Positions 56,480-64,000 of a DNA stretch of 64,000 nt are shown piece by piece. The notes beneath the pieces were generated by a model, which was not told where the DNA came from, ran no database searches, and saw only the letters and a list, made by a program, of their open reading frames with translations. This DNA comes from Clostridia bacterium (GTDB taxonomy: Bacteria > Bacillota_A > Clostridia > Oscillospirales > CAG-272), in assembly GCA_017445115.1 (NCBI GenBank), contig JAFSUU010000138.1, forward strand, positions 1 through 64,000. Direction: 5' to 3'. Both the position numbers and the translations under genes were made by a program. Position 1 is the stretch's first letter. Each line of letters opens with the position of its first letter.

Positions 56480-59400
56480 ATGAAATTCAAAAAGATTTTG
56501 GCAGTGATACTCGCGGCGGTCTTCATGATGTCGCTCGTCCCGGCAAGCGTATTTGCAGTGCCGGACGATGGCGGAGAAGGCGTTACGCCGGGTTATTATG
56601 TTGTCGGCTCCGACTCCCTGTTCGAATGGGGATGGAGCTACGGCGACGAGCGCGGCCTTCTTGAACAGTACGGCGACGGCAAATACAGGCTCTTTTTCGA
56701 CGTTCCCGGAAAACTGAACGGCGTCAACATGAAAGTCGTTATGGTCAACGAAGCGGGCGACGAGACCTGGTACGGCGACCCGCAGGGAAAGAACATAATA
56801 TTCGACACCACAGGCGAGGGTGAGATCTGTATCACGTTCGACCCCGACACCGACGGTATCTCCATTTCGGGCGAAGTGTACGCGAAGCCCGTGTTCAATT
56901 ATCGCTCGGTCTACGTCGCGGGCAACGGGCAGGGCAACTTCCTGCACGGTATATACTGGTCGCAGAACTACTCGTCCAACAAAATGACGCAGACGTCTCA
57001 GGACGTTTGGGAGATAACGTACGAGAACGTGGCTCCTGCGAAAGATCTTGAACTCAAATTCACGATAGACGGTTCGTGGGACTACAATTTCGGCGGGAGT
57101 TCGTTCGAAAACGGAAAATGGCTCCCGGCTGCGTTCGACGGATCCAATATCTGTTTTGACGTGGACTACACCTCCGATATCGTCGTGAGGCTCGACCTTT
57201 CCGGATTCGACTTCGGTACCAAGAGCGGAGCTGAATTCGAGATAGAGGTAAGACCTCATATCAAGGAAGTCCGGATTACCGACGTTCACAAAACGGAGTA
57301 CGTCGACGGTTATATGGACAACGAACTCGGTTACTTTATTTACGACGTCATGCCTGACATGATCACAGTCATTATGGCAGACGACGAAGAGGTCGAATTG
57401 GAATTCGACAAACTTGACAGCCTGCTCCCCGGCGCGCAGTGGTACGCCAGAAGCATACAGGATTACGGAGAGGAGCCGCTTTCGCGCGGTGAAAACGACG
57501 TCTCAGCCTCGGTCGAATACGGGGATGACGGCGAAGGCGGGGTCAAAATATATTATTGCGACTATAAAGTCGTCATCGACCCGCCGACGATAGACGACAA
57601 AGAGATCGGTTCTATCCTGGCCGATCGGATCACAATAAAGCAATACACGCGCGGCAACTATCAGACCGGTATGTTTGACCCGGAGACCGGCTTCACGCCC
57701 ACGGATCCGTGGTTCTACTACGACGTCATCCCGGATACGCTCACGTTTTACGACGACATGCAGTTTGAGATCGGCACTTATACGCGCGAAGAATTGAGGA
57801 ATAAGTTCGGTGTAGAACCTGAGGTGACCCTGACTCAAAGCTATGTTAATCAGCTTGGGACAGGCGTTTACAGAGTCGGCCTGAAATATCTAGGAAATGA
57901 GTGCCATTACGAAGTCGAGATAGTCGAAGCGGAAGCGTGCGTCATCGTAGCCGACGACGTCACGGTCGAGAAGGATACGAACGGCGAATGGATACCTTAC
58001 GGCTATTACGTTGACGGAGAGTACTATGAAGACATGTACTTCCATTACTACGAGAGGCCCGAGTATCTGACGGTGAGATTCAGCGACGGCAGAGAAGAGC
58101 GGATGACGTATGATGACGCCGTCGACGCCGTTGGTCACGAACCTTATATCGAGACGTATCAGAGCAGCAACAATCAGTGGGTCGCGGGGAATACGTATAC
58201 CGTGGTGATGTACGTCTCCGGCAACAGGATAGAATATAACTTCACAGTATCGGAATATCCTCCGAACGATATCGCGTCGATATCGATCGCGGATTTCAAG
58301 GTGACGGAATACACGGACGGCTACTATACAAGAGCCGGACATTATGACGACGAGGACAATTACATTCCCTCGCCCGAGCCGTGGTTCAACTATGACTTCA
58401 CTCCTCCGGAAGTCACGCTCTATGACGATGAGGGTGAGGTCATCGGTACTTACAGCAGCGACGAGCTCTACGATATGTACTGCTACACGGTCGAAAATTC
58501 GCTCGAGCAGACCTTTGAGACGAGGCTCGGACTCGGCAAGTACGACGTTGAGTTCGAATTCCTCGGGATGAAGTGCGACTGCGAGGTCGAGATAGTTGAA
58601 GCGGACGTGCACGTCATTTCAGCGGAGGCGCTTAATCTCGTCGAGCACGGGCGCGGACGCACGGTCACTTACGATGAAGATATAGATGATGAATATTTTG
58701 ACGAATACTTTGAGTACTTCACCGAGCCGAGCTACGTGACGGTGGAATACAAGGACGGCAGCAGGGATAAAGTCGCGTATGAAGATCTTGAAGAGATTAT
58801 CGGTCACGAGCCGTTCGTCTTCACAGATCAGGCGTCGAATAACCCGTGGACCGTGGGCAATAGCTACAATTCGGTGATGTACGCCTCCGGCAACAGAATC
58901 GAGTACCCCGTCTCGATAGTCGAGAGCCCTGTCTCAAACGTCGTCTTTGAAAAGAAGGTAGTGGAGCAGTTCAGCGACTGTGAATTCCACACGACGACTT
59001 ATTATGAAGACGACGAGTGGAAGAAAACGGAGTGGTTCCGCTACAGGTGCATACCCGACACGGTGAAGGTATACTATAAAGACAGCTACACGGTAGGGGA
59101 TCAGCCTTACCCGCTGGGAGTATACGATTACGGCTCGTTCGTCCACGCGATGGATGAATTCGGCATCCCCGTTGACTACGACACCGATTTCGGCACCGAT
59201 CAGGATTACGACAATCAGTGGGGGATCGGCACATACCATATCCCGATAACTGTCGGTGATACGGAATACGATTTCGAATACGAGATCGTGCCCTGCACGG
59301 TCAAGTCGGTCTCGATCGAGCCGGATCACTTTACGACAAAAGCCAACCAGGGCGGCTATTATATTACGGAATATGATCCCGAAACGGGAGATGAGATAGG

Positions 59401-62400
59401 TGATTACTATTACTACACTCCCGGGGTCGAGGAATTTACCGTAGCCGTTGAATACGAGGACGGAAGAACGTTCAATTTCTACGGACTGAGAGATCTTTAC
59501 GACTACGGATTCGCGGCGCGCATAGTGACGGATCAGAGTTTCGAAAACCAGTGGGGCGAGGGCGAGCACACTGCGACGCTTGAGCTCCGCGGTATCACCT
59601 CCGTCGACTTTATTTACGAGATAACGGATAACCCGATCGTCTCGGTCACGGTCTACCCGCTCTTCATCACGGAGGGCACACATATCAGTCGAGTGTCCTG
59701 GTATAACGATAAAGGCCACGGATTCTACTACCAGACCGACGTCACGCCGGATCACATCACGGTCGAATACCGCGACGGCACGAAATTCTCCGGCAGCCCG
59801 TACGAGGTGTATGAGGAGACCGGCACGTATATCAGCACGTGGCTGGTTAGAGGCGAGGACATAGATTATATACTGCCTGTCGGCGATTACGAGGCGCAGT
59901 TCGACTTTGAAGGATTCACAGGCACATACGACGTCTTTGTAGAAGAAAGCGAAATCGAGTCGGTCACGGCAGAGGGTGTTTCCTTCATGGAGAACACGAA
60001 CGGTTACATGCAGACCGAGTGGACCGGACCCGATACGAGCGTAGAGTATTATTACTATGATCCCGTTCCCGAGAGGGTCACGGTGAAGATGAAAGACGGC
60101 ACGGAGTTCTCCGGATATTATTACTCCGTGATGGGTAAACTCGGATTCGAGCTCGCAATTATGACGGATCAGAGTATCGACAATCAGTGGAAGGGCGGAA
60201 ACACTTACAGCGCGACGCTGATGGCAGGCGGCGCAACCTGCACTTTCCCCGTTGAGATAACCGAGCTCGGACTCGTCGGCATTTCCGCCGAGGACCGCGT
60301 TTACATGGAAGGCACGTTCTGCAGCTACGGAGAATGGCACGACGGGCCTACGCCCGACGTGCTCGGGCACACTTACGTATACAGGACCGACTTCGGATAC
60401 GGAGAGAATTTTGACGACGTGATGAACCGCTATTTGCTCACGCTTATCTTCAAAGACCATACCGAGACTCTCGGCTCGTATGAAATTCAGGAAAGATATC
60501 ATACAGTCATCAGCACTACTTCGGATCAGTCTGTGGATAACGAATGGGGCGTCGGCGATCACACCGTGACGGTCGAGCTTCTCGGCTTCACATGCGAATA
60601 CACGATCACTATAACGGAGTCGACGGTCGAGTCGGTGACAGTCTCGGATATCGGCATACCTGAATACTCGTGCGGAGCGCGCGACGGATATTATGACGAT
60701 GTCGAGGAGGGTGTATATCATCCGGATACGTGGTTCCATTACTGGTATGAGCCGGAGTTTGTCACACTGAAACATAAGGACGGAACGACCGAGTATCTGA
60801 GCGCCAAAGAACTCTCTAACAAGTACGGGGCTTATGTCTGGTGGGAAGACACTCAATCTCCGGGAACTCCGTTCGTTTTCGGCGAAAACAAGATCCCCTT
60901 CAAATGCATGAAGCATGACGGCGAATTCTCGGTCTGGATAGTCGAACCGGAGATCGAATCCATCGAGGTCGAGGATATCACTATCTTCGAAGGCACGAGC
61001 GGATACAGGGCGACCGGGAATGACGGTCAGTATTACTGGTTTTACTATTTCTGCCCGAGATACACGCTCACGACGATAAACGGCAACAAGATCGAAGCCG
61101 ACAGAGAATACATCGAATACGGCGACAGAGATTACGTCGTCGAAATAAGATCGGAGCAGGGCAATGACGACAGGTGGGGCGTCGGCGATCACACCGCGAC
61201 GCTCTGGGTCGCCGGTATCGAAAAAGAGTTCACGGTACATATCATAGAAAATCCGATCGATTATATCGAATTCGATCCGATAGTTCTCCAGGAAGAGGTC
61301 GACGGACGCTTCGTCGAAGAAGACGGAGAGCGCTATTTCAAATACGACTACTACCCCGAGTTCACGGTACATTTCAAAGACGGTTCGAGCGCCCGCTCCG
61401 ACTACGGAAGTCTTGATATAGACGGCGTACATCTCTCGATCGAGTCGTGGGATGAGCAGGAGAGATACCATTGGTCTGTTAACGGTATAAACAATTACGT
61501 ATACCTCGGCGTCACCGGATTCGATCAGGAGCCGTACGAAGTGGAGATCGTTCCCGCTTACTATAAGTCCGTCGAGATATTCAATATGGACAACGGACAC
61601 CTCGGCATAACGATCGTCACCGAGGACGGCGAGGAGACCTACGAGATGCTCCGCTTCCGCATCGAGGACATCGACGACGGATCGATGGCGGGCGTCGTCG
61701 AGACGGATAAAGGCGACTTCTCCGGTGCGTTCTCTTACCGCGAGACCGAAAACGGAGTGCGCGTCTTCAACGAGGACGTCACGCTCTACCTCGGCGCTCT
61801 CGGAAGCAACACGCTCGACGAAGCTCCCTCGCTCCTCATGACTATCCTTGAGGGAGAGCTGCCGCGTATGCTGACGCTGCTTAAAGAGCAGTATGACGAC
61901 TTCGGCGGCATGACGCGCGAGAAGTACGACAGAGACGCTATTGTCACACTTGCGGTCAATATGCTCGCCGACTACAACTACGCCGACGCTTATACGGAAG
62001 GCTCTTCGTTCGTCGTCGTAAGACCCGAGACCGCAAGGGAAGCGGTATATTATCTGTTCGGCATCGACGACATCGAGATCGACCGCTGCCACGGCTTCAA
62101 CGCGAAGGACGAAGAACATCCGAGATGCGGCAACCTCCGCGTCGAGATACTCGAGGGAGAGTGCCCGAGATTTGAATACTGCGATCTGATCGCAGATGAG
62201 AAAGGAATAACCCTCTTCTTCAAGCTTGAAGATTCCGATATTGAAAGCTGCGTATTCCTTGACGAAGACGGAAAGATCGAGGAGATAAGCTACGCCAAGG
62301 CGCAGAGCATCGAATCCATCGAGATCTACGAGACGTATGACAACGACAGCGAGGCGCATCTGTTCGTCAAAGTAACAGGCTCGGACGGAGAGACTGCCGT

Positions 62401-63280
62401 AGCGGAGGTTTACGGACTCATCCCGCAGAACTTCGGCAACGGATACGTCGACTATATAGCTATTACGAGCATGGGCAATGAGCCTGCAAGGATCAATTAC
62501 AATATGGACAGCACCGGCGTCGCGAAATTCGGCGAAGACGTTTCGCTGACGGTGGACGGCGTGACGAGCAACACGCTCGAGTATTCCGCATTTCTTAAGA
62601 AACAGACGGTCTACGGCATCGTAGTTTACGCGACGGCGGCTGAAAAATCGTTCAATCCCGATTTCAAGGGATTTGAGCGCTCGGAAGCTGCCGATCCGGC
62701 GAACATCCTCCACACCGCGACGATCGCGGTCAAGTCGGTAGTCGACTACTACCACGTCGGAACGGTCACCGAGGGCGAGGAGTACGACGTTGTCACGGTT
62801 CCTGCGGAAACAGTCATCGAGGCGGTTTACTACGTGTTCGGAATGGTTATCGACGAGGAAGATCTTGCGCCGATCGCGAACGCGGACGGAACCGTAACGC
62901 TTAGTATGTATCACGCCGAAAACTATATGTTGCCGGTGGACGAATCTCACGAATTCTACTGGTACGCTAAGGTCGACTCCTCCAAGTATCAGGGAGATAT
63001 CGATCTCGGATTTGAGACGATGACGCTGACGTACACCGAAGACCTTTCGTTCTACGTGAAGGAGATCTCCTTCACCGAGAAGAAACCGGACTATCTGCCC
63101 GGCGACGTGACAGGTGACGGACGTATCACGATGTCTGACGTTCTGATGATGAGAAAGTTTATCGCGGGCATCATAGATCTGACCGATGAACAGTTTATGA
63201 GAGCCGACATCACCGGCGACGGATATATCACGATGTCCGACGTTCTGAGGATCAGAAAGATAATCGCGGGAATCGACTGA
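56480..63280 (+). CDS. Giant secreted repeat protein with C-terminal dockerin
   Basis: 2,266 residues, exported by a signal peptide (1-26, cleavage after VFA). Two beta domains follow (~38-145 with YYVVGSDSLFEWGW and WYGDPQGKNIIFDT; ~148-258 with VYVAGNGQGNFL and LKFTIDGSWDYNFGG) that look like the X25/starch-binding-type modules of pullulanases. Residues ~261-1693 form about 13 degenerate repeats of 100-115 residues, each with a TVxYxDG strand, a DQSxxNQWGxG turn and a final VEIxE strand, Ig-like in pattern. An unassigned region (~1694-2205) precedes a type I dockerin (2206-2266) with DVTGDGRITMSD and DITGDGYITMSD calcium loops. No catalytic domain seen; a scaffold-bound adhesin or glycan binder is likely. 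No cohesin gene in the window. Confidence 0.85.
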   Translation: MKFKKILAVILAAVFMMSLVPASVFAVPDDGGEGVTPGYYVVGSDSLFEWGWSYGDERGLLEQYGDGKYRLFFDVPGKLNGVNMKVVMVNEAGDETWYGDPQGKNIIFDTTGEGEICITFDPDTDGISISGEVYAKPVFNYRSVYVAGNGQGNFLHGIYWSQNYSSNKMTQTSQDVWEITYENVAPAKDLELKFTIDGSWDYNFGGSSFENGKWLPAAFDGSNICFDVDYTSDIVVRLDLSGFDFGTKSGAEFEIEVRPHIKEVRITDVHKTEYVDGYMDNELGYFIYDVMPDMITVIMADDEEVELEFDKLDSLLPGAQWYARSIQDYGEEPLSRGENDVSASVEYGDDGEGGVKIYYCDYKVVIDPPTIDDKEIGSILADRITIKQYTRGNYQTGMFDPETGFTPTDPWFYYDVIPDTLTFYDDMQFEIGTYTREELRNKFGVEPEVTLTQSYVNQLGTGVYRVGLKYLGNECHYEVEIVEAEACVIVADDVTVEKDTNGEWIPYGYYVDGEYYEDMYFHYYERPEYLTVRFSDGREERMTYDDAVDAVGHEPYIETYQSSNNQWVAGNTYTVVMYVSGNRIEYNFTVSEYPPNDIASISIADFKVTEYTDGYYTRAGHYDDEDNYIPSPEPWFNYDFTPPEVTLYDDEGEVIGTYSSDELYDMYCYTVENSLEQTFETRLGLGKYDVEFEFLGMKCDCEVEIVEADVHVISAEALNLVEHGRGRTVTYDEDIDDEYFDEYFEYFTEPSYVTVEYKDGSRDKVAYEDLEEIIGHEPFVFTDQASNNPWTVGNSYNSVMYASGNRIEYPVSIVESPVSNVVFEKKVVEQFSDCEFHTTTYYEDDEWKKTEWFRYRCIPDTVKVYYKDSYTVGDQPYPLGVYDYGSFVHAMDEFGIPVDYDTDFGTDQDYDNQWGIGTYHIPITVGDTEYDFEYEIVPCTVKSVSIEPDHFTTKANQGGYYITEYDPETGDEIGDYYYYTPGVEEFTVAVEYEDGRTFNFYGLRDLYDYGFAARIVTDQSFENQWGEGEHTATLELRGITSVDFIYEITDNPIVSVTVYPLFITEGTHISRVSWYNDKGHGFYYQTDVTPDHITVEYRDGTKFSGSPYEVYEETGTYISTWLVRGEDIDYILPVGDYEAQFDFEGFTGTYDVFVEESEIESVTAEGVSFMENTNGYMQTEWTGPDTSVEYYYYDPVPERVTVKMKDGTEFSGYYYSVMGKLGFELAIMTDQSIDNQWKGGNTYSATLMAGGATCTFPVEITELGLVGISAEDRVYMEGTFCSYGEWHDGPTPDVLGHTYVYRTDFGYGENFDDVMNRYLLTLIFKDHTETLGSYEIQERYHTVISTTSDQSVDNEWGVGDHTVTVELLGFTCEYTITITESTVESVTVSDIGIPEYSCGARDGYYDDVEEGVYHPDTWFHYWYEPEFVTLKHKDGTTEYLSAKELSNKYGAYVWWEDTQSPGTPFVFGENKIPFKCMKHDGEFSVWIVEPEIESIEVEDITIFEGTSGYRATGNDGQYYWFYYFCPRYTLTTINGNKIEADREYIEYGDRDYVVEIRSEQGNDDRWGVGDHTATLWVAGIEKEFTVHIIENPIDYIEFDPIVLQEEVDGRFVEEDGERYFKYDYYPEFTVHFKDGSSARSDYGSLDIDGVHLSIESWDEQERYHWSVNGINNYVYLGVTGFDQEPYEVEIVPAYYKSVEIFNMDNGHLGITIVTEDGEETYEMLRFRIEDIDDGSMAGVVETDKGDFSGAFSYRETENGVRVFNEDVTLYLGALGSNTLDEAPSLLMTILEGELPRMLTLLKEQYDDFGGMTREKYDRDAIVTLAVNMLADYNYADAYTEGSSFVVVRPETAREAVYYLFGIDDIEIDRCHGFNAKDEEHPRCGNLRVEILEGECPRFEYCDLIADEKGITLFFKLEDSDIESCVFLDEDGKIEEISYAKAQSIESIEIYETYDNDSEAHLFVKVTGSDGETAVAEVYGLIPQNFGNGYVDYIAITSMGNEPARINYNMDSTGVAKFGEDVSLTVDGVTSNTLEYSAFLKKQTVYGIVVYATAAEKSFNPDFKGFERSEAADPANILHTATIAVKSVVDYYHVGTVTEGEEYDVVTVPAETVIEAVYYVFGMVIDEEDLAPIANADGTVTLSMYHAENYMLPVDESHEFYWYAKVDSSKYQGDIDLGFETMTLTYTEDLSFYVKEISFTEKKPDYLPGDVTGDGRITMSDVLMMRKFIAGIIDLTDEQFMRADITGDGYITMSDVLRIRKIIAGID

Positions 63281-63310
63281 GCGCGACTAACGCTCCGCTT
63301 GCCGTCGCGC

Positions 63311-63392
63311 GCGATATGTTCCGGAACTTCGTTCCGAAACTCGATATACCGTCTCTTTCGGAGCCGGTTCGATATACCTTGCGGCGCGATAT
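63311..63392. repeat. Linker-palindrome array F, first part
   Basis: Linkers GCGATAT (63311), TCGATAT (63341, 63369) and GCGATAT (63386) separate hairpins with ends GTT..CGGAA/TTCCG..AAC (63318-63340) and ACCG..CTC/GAG..CGGT (63348-63368); the third interval is degraded. Confidence 0.78.
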
Positions 63393-63423
63393 GCGTGTCG
63401 TAAACTCCACGCGAGAAATAAAC

Positions 63424-63457
63424 AACGGCCGGGAATTATCTCCCGGCCGTTATTTTT
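63424..63457 (+). terminator. Rho-independent terminator
   Basis: Arms AACGGCCGGGA / TCCCGGCCGTT (63424-63451), 6-nt loop, then ATTTTTG. It lies 143 bases past the dockerin gene's stop, after array F, so the array would be transcribed as its 3' UTR. Confidence 0.88.
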
Positions 63458-63476
63458 GCTCATTGCAGCCTCTCTC

Positions 63477-63525
63477 GCGCGGCAGCACGCCGCGCATATC
63501 GCGTTTCAAAGCACAGCTTTGAAAC
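63477..63525. repeat. Linker-palindrome array F, second part
   Basis: Hairpin GCGCGGC/GCCGCGC (63477-63495), linker ATATCGC (63496-63502), hairpin GTTTCAAAGC/GCTTTGAAAC (63503-63525). Confidence 0.82.
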
Positions 63526-63657
63526 ATCCCGACGCGATGCGGCAAGCGTAGCGAGAGCATCGCAGAGCCCGCGTTATATTCTCGATGTGAGTATTTTCAT
63601 CCGACAGAGTTAACAGCTTTAAGACCAAAATGTAAGGTGAATATTATACAAAAACGA

Positions 63658-63686
63658 TTGCATTTTTAATAGTTTAGTGATATAAT
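63658..63686 (+). promoter_or_regulatory. Promoter of the BspA-like gene
   Basis: TTGCAT (63658-63663), 17-nt spacer, TATAAT (63681-63686). The leader is about 113 nt. Confidence 0.78.
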
Positions 63687-63806
63687 TAAATTGGATCCGA
63701 ATGGTGTAGACCGCGGATGCGCCGCCGCTGCTTGGTTTGTGCGCTTTCCGCGAAAATTCGCAAAGCCGCATACACGTTCGTAAGAGTTTTTTTAGGGAGG
63801 TACATT

Positions 63807-64000
63807 ATGAAAAAACTGATCTCAATCCTTATCGCCGCAGTAATTACTGCATCTGCTTTTATCTCGTCGATCCCTGCAGCTGCAGTTTCAGTTGCCGAAG
63901 AAGGCGAACCGCGCATTGAAACGTATGATTCCTGTGTTGACTGGAAGCTTGACAGCGAAGGAACTCTGACTATCTCCGGCACGGGGAGAATGAATGATTA
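63807..64000 (+). CDS. BspA-like leucine-rich-repeat surface protein, N-terminus (cut by window edge)
   Basis: Sixty-four codons are visible. A signal peptide (about 1-26, MKKLISILIAAVITASAF.. ending AAA) is followed by the motif VDWKLDSEGTLTISGTGRM, the usual lead-in repeat of clostridial BspA/LRR_5 surface proteins. GGGAGG lies about 6 nt before the ATG. The rest, presumably LRR_5 repeats and possibly a dockerin, is outside the window. Second secreted-protein gene in a row after the dockerin protein. Confidence 0.72.
   Translation, partial: MKKLISILIAAVITASAFISSIPAAAVSVAEEGEPRIETYDSCVDWKLDSEGTLTISGTGRMND

Larger units (their letters stand above)
63281..63806 (+). other. Spacer between dockerin and BspA-like genes (526 bases)
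   Basis: Non-coding. Holds two short linker-palindrome arrays (63311-63392, 63477-63525), a terminator (63424-63457), a promoter (63658-63686) and a ~115-nt leader. Confidence 0.75.

Noticed and set aside
58934..62950. A 1,338-residue open frame antisense to the dockerin-protein gene
   Set aside because: Created by the codon bias of the sense gene; no ribosome site, no recognisable domain, and the sense strand has signal peptide, repeats and dockerin.

Overview
The window reads as a chromosomal segment of an anaerobic, Gram-positive-type member of the Clostridia, probably a gut or rumen organism related to the Oscillospiraceae/Ruminococcaceae. Support: a complete Rnf complex in the clostridial order C-D-G-E-A-B, the rpoB-rpoC-rpsL-rpsG-fusA order, a CwlD-type amidase, a WecG/TagA glycosyltransferase, a secreted dockerin protein, a BspA-like surface protein, strong AGGAGG ribosome sites and many near-consensus sigma-A promoters (TTGACA-17-TATAAT). 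The taxon is inference. No phage, IS, CRISPR, tRNA or rRNA was seen.

Layout. 1-9.7 kb (minus): transcription/translation core rpoB, rpoC, rpsL, rpsG and the start of fusA. 9.9-15.3 kb: M14 peptidase (minus), then a membrane protein, a trigger-factor-like lipoprotein, a CwlD amidase and RadA (plus). 15.4-21.6 kb: rnfCDGEAB plus a cytidylate-kinase-like gene. 21.6-26.1 kb: acetyltransferase, WecG/TagA transferase, acyl carrier protein, a small membrane-anchored protein, an alpha/beta hydrolase and a cytosolic parvulin. 26.2-28.9 kb: a SecB-like protein and RecG. 29.5-38.0 kb (minus): two-component system, HtrA protease, VanY-type carboxypeptidase, PNPase and S15. 38.2-39.0 kb: a two-gene TSUP transporter. 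39.1-46.3 kb (plus): ftsK, tmk, DJ-1/PfpI, 5-formyl-THF cyclo-ligase, CPBP protease and mltG, closely packed. 46.6-56.3 kb (minus): a large zinc-ribbon membrane protein, a heterodimeric ABC exporter, aspS and hisS. 56.5-63.3 kb: a 2,266-residue secreted repeat protein ending in a dockerin. 63.8 kb: start of a BspA-like protein.

Most unusual feature. The gaps between genes, mainly between convergent genes, hold several families of structured repeats. The most striking is a set of at least six arrays of short perfect or compensated palindromes (13-33 nt) joined by a 7-nt linker of the ATGATAT/GCGATAT type. Two arrays, 13 kb apart and in opposite orientation (33.7 kb and 46.4 kb), carry the same four hairpins in the same order with arm changes that mostly keep pairing. 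They lie near a second family of 30-36 bp GC-capped palindromes with a T5-7/A5-7 centre, and a third family bounded by inverted TGTCATCCTGA motifs. I do not recognise a named element for the first family.

How the genes fit together. The Rnf complex would couple ferredoxin:NAD+ electron transfer to ion transport. Envelope genes (cwlD, mltG, VanY, TagA, HtrA, the histidine kinase) and information-processing genes (RNAP, S7, S12, S15, EF-G, PNPase, AspRS, HisRS, RadA, RecG, FtsK) form the core. The dockerin and BspA-like proteins belong to a secreted or adhesive layer.
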